From assembly GCA_017613855.1 (NCBI GenBank), contig JAGACY010000470.1, forward strand, positions 1 through 9,315: DNA of 9,315 nucleotides. Direction: 5' to 3'. Numbering within the stretch: position 1 is the stretch's first letter; every line of letters starts with the position of its first letter. A model generated the notes under the pieces. The model was not told where the DNA came from. It searched no databases and was given only the letters and a program-made list of their open reading frames with translations. The translations under genes were made by a program, and so were the position numbers. The stretch comes from Pseudomonadota bacterium. Its GTDB lineage: Bacteria > Myxococcota > Bradymonadia > UBA4248. Shown here one piece after another: positions 6,273 to 9,315 of this stretch.

Positions 6273-8444
6273 CTAATGCGGTTTGTTCGCCCTCAGCATA
6301 CGCATGGCATTCAAAACCGCCAGAACCATCACGCCAACATCGGCAAATACTGCAGGCCATAAGCCGATTACACCAATCGCACCCAACAATAGGAAAAGCA
6401 CTTTTACGGAGATGGCAAATACGATGTTTTCCATCACAATTGTGCGAGTCTTTTGGGCAATTTCAAACGCATCCACGAGTTTGGCTGGTTCATCGGTCAT
6501 TAAGACCACATCTGCTGCTTCAATCGCTGCGTCTGAACCTAAACCGCCCATAGCGATTCCCACATCCGCACGTGCCAAAACCGGCGCATCATTTAAACCA
6601 TCCCCCACAAAGGCTATACCATTGCCATTTTTTTGCTGCCTGATCATCCCTTCAAGTTTCTCAACTTTTTGATTCGGCAGCAACTCCGCAAAGACTTCAT
6701 CAATTCCAAGTTTTTTAGCGATATCCTGTGCAATGCCCGAATCATCCCCTGTCAGCATAACGGTCTTGTCGATATGATGTCCCTTGAGTTTTGCAATTGC
6801 TGCAGCACTGTCCGGTTTAGGTTCATCGGCGATCAAAATACACCCCAAATACGCCCCATCCACGGTAACATATATTTTGGTTCCTGCCTCTGAACATGGC
6901 ACAAATTCGACATTTTGTGCCGCCATGAGTTTATCATTCCCGGCGTATAGTTTCTTTGATTCCCAAATGACAGACGTCCCCTGCCCCGAAATTTCGGTAT
7001 AGTCCGTGAGTGCCTGAACATCCACTTCGATCCCCATGCGGGTGACATCCTTCATAATTGAACGTGCTATCGGATGATTCGAAAGAGCCTCTGCATGTGC
7101 TGCTGCCGTCATTAGCTCCAATTCTGTATGATCCGTGGCAGGGATATGCCGAACAACCTCAAAATTACCGCAGGTCAGCGTCCCCGTCTTATCAAACACA
7201 ATCGTCCTGATTTTATTGAGCGCCTCAAGATAATTGCCTCCTTTTACAAGCACCCCGCGGCGCGATGCTGCCCCAATTCCCCCAAAAAAAGTCAGAGGCA
7301 CAGAGATAACCAATGCACAGGGACACGAGATAACGAGAAAAATACAGGCCCTTCGCACACACTCCGACCATGCCCCCACACCGAACAAAGGCGGTATCAC
7401 AGCAAGCAAAAAAGCCAGAATGACAACTGTCGGTGTGTAGTAACGCGCGAATTTCGTAATAAAATGCTCTGCCGGCGCCTTTCTCGAAGACGCATTTTCA
7501 ACGAGATCGACGATTTTTGACGATGTGGACTCTGCAAATAATTTGGTTACCCGTATCGTTAATGCCGTTGTCTGATTCACACACCCCGAAAGCGCCATTT
7601 CCCCGGGAAATATTTCACGAGGGACGGATTCTCCCGTCAATGCCCGTGTATCCAAAAGTGATTTCCCTTCAGTGACCTCACCATCCAAAGGAATTTTCTC
7701 TCCCGGTTTGACAAAGATCATCTCTCCGATTCGGACATCTTCCGGTGACACTTCCCGATACTCACCATCCCGAATTACAACCGCACGATCCGGCCGAATA
7801 TCCATTAATTCCGAGATAGCCCGACGCGATTTATCGACTGCACGATCCTGAAAATACTCACCGATTTGGTAAAATAACATGACTGCGACCGCTTCAGGAT
7901 ACTCGCCAATTGCAAATGCTCCGATCGTCGCCAATGCCATTAAAAAATTTTCATCCAGAAAGTTGCCTTTCAATAGATTACGCCCTGCCCTGAGCAGAAC
8001 ATCACCCCCCAAAATGAGATACGACACCACGAGCGGTGGCAAGATCCATATCATCGCCGGCTTGAAAAGATAAAATACAGCGATGCATCCCAAAGCCAAT
8101 AATCCCCCAATCCACAAGCGTCTCAAACGCCACGGAGAATCCCCTTCTTCTTCACGGCGATGACAGCTTTCACAATGAGGACAGGCTATACATCCCGCAA
8201 AGTCCGGTTGTTTCGCATTTTCATTGTGAAAAACGACCACATCCGGTTCATGATCGTGCACAATTGCTTTTAATCGAAGAATGACCTGGTCCAATTCGGC
8301 AGCATCATCAAGTTCAAGCATGAGTTTCTGCTTGATCAAATTGAGCTCGGATTTGACTACCCCTGGGATATCCAATGCCTCATGCTCAATTTTTGCACCA
8401 CAATTCGGGCAATCCAGACCTTTAAGGATAAATGTTTCTCTCAT
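6273..8444 (-). CDS. zntA: Zn2+/Cd2+/Pb2+-exporting P1B-type ATPase (ZntA/CadA)
   Basis: A 723-residue inner-membrane pump from the ATG at 8444, which has GGAG seven bases upstream; a TTG at 8459 lacks one. In order: an N-terminal heavy-metal domain with GLDCPNC (residues 9-15), a Cys cluster at 85-95, membrane segments, TGES (270-273), the CPC metal site (374-376), DKTGTLT with phosphorylated Asp418, the HP motif with His457, TGD (565-567) and GDGLNDAP (614-621). Glu196, Lys681 and Asp702 match the Glu202/Lys693/Asp714 set that marks Zn/Cd/Pb transport in ZntA, rather than copper transport. It exports divalent soft metals using ATP. The SmtB-like repressor gene lies upstream on the same strand and two matching operators stand before the start, so metal-induced derepression is very likely. 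Confidence 0.95.
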   Translation of the reverse strand: MRETFILKGLDCPNCGAKIEHEALDIPGVVKSELNLIKQKLMLELDDAAELDQVILRLKAIVHDHEPDVVVFHNENAKQPDFAGCIACPHCESCHRREEEGDSPWRLRRLWIGGLLALGCIAVFYLFKPAMIWILPPLVVSYLILGGDVLLRAGRNLLKGNFLDENFLMALATIGAFAIGEYPEAVAVMLFYQIGEYFQDRAVDKSRRAISELMDIRPDRAVVIRDGEYREVSPEDVRIGEMIFVKPGEKIPLDGEVTEGKSLLDTRALTGESVPREIFPGEMALSGCVNQTTALTIRVTKLFAESTSSKIVDLVENASSRKAPAEHFITKFARYYTPTVVILAFLLAVIPPLFGVGAWSECVRRACIFLVISCPCALVISVPLTFFGGIGAASRRGVLVKGGNYLEALNKIRTIVFDKTGTLTCGNFEVVRHIPATDHTELELMTAAAHAEALSNHPIARSIMKDVTRMGIEVDVQALTDYTEISGQGTSVIWESKKLYAGNDKLMAAQNVEFVPCSEAGTKIYVTVDGAYLGCILIADEPKPDSAAAIAKLKGHHIDKTVMLTGDDSGIAQDIAKKLGIDEVFAELLPNQKVEKLEGMIRQQKNGNGIAFVGDGLNDAPVLARADVGIAMGGLGSDAAIEAADVVLMTDEPAKLVDAFEIAQKTRTIVMENIVFAISVKVLFLLLGAIGVIGLWPAVFADVGVMVLAVLNAMRMLRANKPH

Positions 8445-8463
8445 GTCTCTGCTCCGCAATCAA

Positions 8464-8487
8464 AAAGTTGAGCAATCATTCAACTTT
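8464..8487. promoter_or_regulatory. SmtB/ArsR-type operator 1 before zntA
   Basis: Perfect 8-bp arms AAAGTTGA (8464-8471) and TCAACTTT (8480-8487) flank an 8-bp centre. The core TGAGCA-AT-CATTCA has the 6-2-6 layout (TGAnCA, two bases, TGnTCA-like) of operators bound by SmtB, ZiaR and CzrA. It lies 20 bp before the zntA start, just downstream of the candidate promoter, where a bound repressor would block transcription. Confidence 0.75.
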
Positions 8488-8495
8488 CAAAATAC

Positions 8496-8524
8496 GGTTT
8501 ACACGATTATCTTTTGAATGTCCA
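8496..8524 (-). promoter_or_regulatory. Candidate zntA promoter
   Basis: On the minus strand TGGACA (8519-8524) is 17 bases before TAAACC (8496-8501). The first is close to TTGACA, the second a weak -10. The start site would fall near 8489, placing operator 1 directly over the first transcribed bases, which suits a repressor. An alternative pair (TTCAAA and TATTTT) overlaps it, so the exact promoter is uncertain. Confidence 0.3.
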
Positions 8525-8545
8525 GAGATAATTTAATTTTTAATC

Positions 8546-8566
8546 AATTGAGCAATTGTTCAACTA
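8546..8566. promoter_or_regulatory. SmtB/ArsR-type operator 2
   Basis: TTGAGCAATTGTTCAA (8548-8563) is palindromic except for one symmetric pair, with the 6-2-6 core TGAGCA-AT-TGTTCA. It differs from the core of operator 1 at only two positions. Its centre is 80 bp from that of operator 1, on the far side of the candidate promoter. Confidence 0.72.
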
Positions 8567-8643
8567 TACGATAAGCATTTCGCATTCGGCAGTTAGCAGT
8601 TAGGGTATGCTCAAAGTTATTCCTAAAGAACGATAGTTATTTT

Positions 8644-8711
8644 AGCTTTAGAGTCGCCCTTTAGTTTTGCATCCCCAATTACGCATTACGCATTACGCAT
8701 TACGAATTAAG
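8644..8711. repeat. Leader-plus-heptamer module D
   Basis: The leader starts AGCTTTAGA (8644-8652) and includes CCCTTTAGTTTTG; it ends in CCCC before the array. The array (8677-8711) is AATTACG, CATTACG, CATTACG, CATTACG, AATTAAG: five units, 35 bp. The leader matches that of array B, 8.4 kb away, at 26 of 40 ungapped positions by my count (including the first heptamer), and that of module E closely. Confidence 0.8.
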
Positions 8712-8727
8712 ACTGCCCTTCACCACT

Positions 8728-8794
8728 AGCTTCAGATTTCCCCTTGAGTTTTGTACCCCAATTCCGCATTCCGCATTCCGCATTCCGCATTAAC
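8728..8794. repeat. Leader-plus-heptamer module E
   Basis: The leader starts AGCTTCAGA (8728-8736) and contains CCCCTTGAGTTTTG; it ends in CCCC before the array. The array (8760-8794) is AATTCCG, CATTCCG, CATTCCG, CATTCCG, CATTAAC: five units, 35 bp. It is a diverged tandem copy of module D about 83 bp away. The fifth base of the unit is C here and A in D. Confidence 0.8.
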
Positions 8795-8796
8795 AA

Positions 8797-9198
8797 TCAT
8801 TCCCTTAAGTGCTCAAGCGCCATATTCAGAATGAGTTTTACGTGGTCATCATCCAGACTGTAATAAATGATCTGTCCGTCACGCCTGGATTTGACAAGTT
8901 TTGATAATTTCAGTGCCTGCAATTGATGAGATACTGCCGATTTGGTGACACCAAGCAATGCAGTCAAATCGGATACGCAAAGCTCTCCGCCTTGCAAATA
9001 ATGCAAAATACGAACCCGCGTGGTATCACCAAAATTCTTAAAAAGCCCGGCAATACCACTATATTCGTCTTCCGTCAGCATGGAATTCCGAACACGTTCC
9101 ACAGCCTCCGGATGAATGATTTCAATCTCTGTGCAATTTTTATCCGGCATGATAACTACCAAATCCCCGGTTTTCTCTAATTCATGAGGAATTGTCAT
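8797..9198 (-). CDS. SmtB/ZiaR-like ArsR-family metal-sensing repressor of zntA
   Basis: A 133-residue winged-helix protein of the ArsR/SmtB family, with a longer N-terminal tail than the minimal members. The recognition helix lies in LLGVTKSAVSHQLQAL (81-96) and the wing in SRRDGQIIYYSL (104-115). Two metal sites can be traced. The alpha5 site has Asp117-x-His119 and His130-x2-Glu133, spaced as in SmtB (D104, H106, H117, E120). The alpha3N site has Cys74 and Asp77 in ELCVSDL, as SmtB C61/D64, with Cys22 in the tail as a possible further ligand. Zn2+ or Cd2+ binding should release it from the operators before zntA. The ATG at 9198 directly abuts a GGGGGA run, unusually close for a ribosome binding site. 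The stop codon lies two bases from heptamer array E. Confidence 0.92.
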   Translation of the reverse strand: MTIPHELEKTGDLVVIMPDKNCTEIEIIHPEAVERVRNSMLTEDEYSGIAGLFKNFGDTTRVRILHYLQGGELCVSDLTALLGVTKSAVSHQLQALKLSKLVKSRRDGQIIYYSLDDDHVKLILNMALEHLRE

Positions 9199-9286
9199 TC
9201 CCCCATGGGTTACGCTTCGTCCACCAACGGCTAATAGCTACAAAGGTATTGCCCCTGCGGGGCGTATGGATTGTCATTGAGAATGC
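9199..9286. repeat. Upstream region of the repressor gene with a hairpin
   Basis: GCCCC (9251-9255) and GGGGC (9259-9263) pair around TGC. The left half, TATT then stem then CTGCG, matches the frame of the hairpins at 61-97 and 5588-5615. The reverse complement of 9259-9267 is ATACGCCCC, identical to 85-93. Outer pairing is lost here. The repressor's promoter must be in or beyond this stretch, but I cannot identify it. Confidence 0.45.
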
Positions 9287-9315
9287 CATTCATCATTCAT
9301 CATTCATCATTCATC
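9287..9315. repeat. Heptamer array F, running off the window edge
   Basis: Four perfect, contiguous copies of CATTCAT (9287-9314) plus the first base of a fifth. The period matches the other arrays, but the unit is CATTCAT and there is no leader like those of modules B-E. Its full length is unknown because the window ends within it. Confidence 0.75.

Larger units (their letters stand above)
8445..8796. other. Intergenic region between the repressor gene and zntA
   Basis: This 352-bp stretch has no gene. From the zntA side it holds operator 1, a candidate promoter, operator 2, a short run of heptamers (8576-8603: CATTTCG, CATTCGG, CAGTTAG, CAGTTAG), a CTAAAG/CTTTAG inverted pair (8623-8651), and two tandem leader-plus-array modules (D and E). 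Module E reaches to within two bases of the repressor stop codon. Confidence 0.7.

Noticed and set aside
8146..8192. CESCH in the P-type ATPase looks like a CxxCH haem c motif.
   Set aside because: It lies in the cytoplasmic N-terminal part of a membrane pump, in a run of CxxC repeats; c-type haem attachment happens outside the inner membrane, so a metal-binding cluster is the better reading.
8445..8459. TTG start at 8459 for the metal pump, adding five residues.
   Set aside because: The ATG at 8444 has GGAG at proper distance, and the homologous heavy-metal domain begins right after it; the TTG has no ribosome binding site.
8677..8794. Heptamer arrays as a CRISPR array or as iterons of a replication origin.
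   Set aside because: Units are only 7 bp with no spacers, so not CRISPR. Similar arrays lie at several unrelated intergenic places and no dnaA/rep gene or DnaA-box cluster is visible, so an origin is not supported.
9277..9293. A possible third SmtB-type operator (TTGAG...ATTCAT) upstream of the repressor gene.
   Set aside because: Half-site spacing is one base longer than in the two good operators and symmetry is lost; the right half belongs to the CATTCAT array.

Overview
The window reads as chromosomal DNA of a Gram-negative bacterium with a type IV pilus. The signs are an outer-membrane lipoprotein of the Tgl/PilW kind, two prepilins and a periplasmic lytic transglycosylase. The six-TPR Tgl-like protein and a sigma-54-like promoter in front of the pilins would suit a myxobacterial or other former 'deltaproteobacterial' lineage of moderate GC, but the sequence alone does not fix the taxon.

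Layout. 1-337: gene-free, with a terminator-like hairpin, another bulged hairpin, a 9-bp inverted repeat and three arrays of degenerate heptamers; the last array contains the start codon of the next gene. 338-1096 (+): Tgl/PilW-like TPR lipoprotein. 1089-2987 (-): membrane nucleotide-sugar 4,6-dehydratase (FlaA1/PglF/CapD type), preceded in the same direction by a DegT/PglE-type sugar aminotransferase (3068-4201, -). 4202-4442: divergent promoter region. 4443-5012 and 5051-5539 (+): two prepilins in a likely operon. 5540-5747: gene-free, with hairpins. 5748-6251 (+): small lytic transglycosylase. 6273-8444 (-): ZntA/CadA-type Zn/Cd/Pb P-type ATPase. 8445-8796: intergenic, with two SmtB/ArsR-type operators, a candidate promoter and two duplicated repeat modules. 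8797-9198 (-): SmtB/ZiaR-like metal-sensing repressor. 9199-9315: hairpin and another heptamer array running off the edge.

How the genes fit together. The left two thirds can be read as a pilus neighbourhood: Tgl-like protein for secretin assembly, two pilins, a wall-opening enzyme, and two enzymes that together make a 4-amino-4,6-dideoxy sugar nucleotide that might decorate the pilus or another surface glycan. The right third is a self-contained zinc/cadmium efflux unit: the repressor is encoded upstream of the pump, and twin operators sit in front of the pump gene.

The least ordinary feature is the non-coding DNA. At two loci about 8.4 kb apart the same module occurs in tandem pairs: a roughly 30-40-bp leader ending in CAATT, followed by exactly five 7-bp units. 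Each array is homogenised to its own version of the unit. A second family of short hairpins has different but base-paired stems within a shared frame. Both look like dispersed repeat families of this genome.
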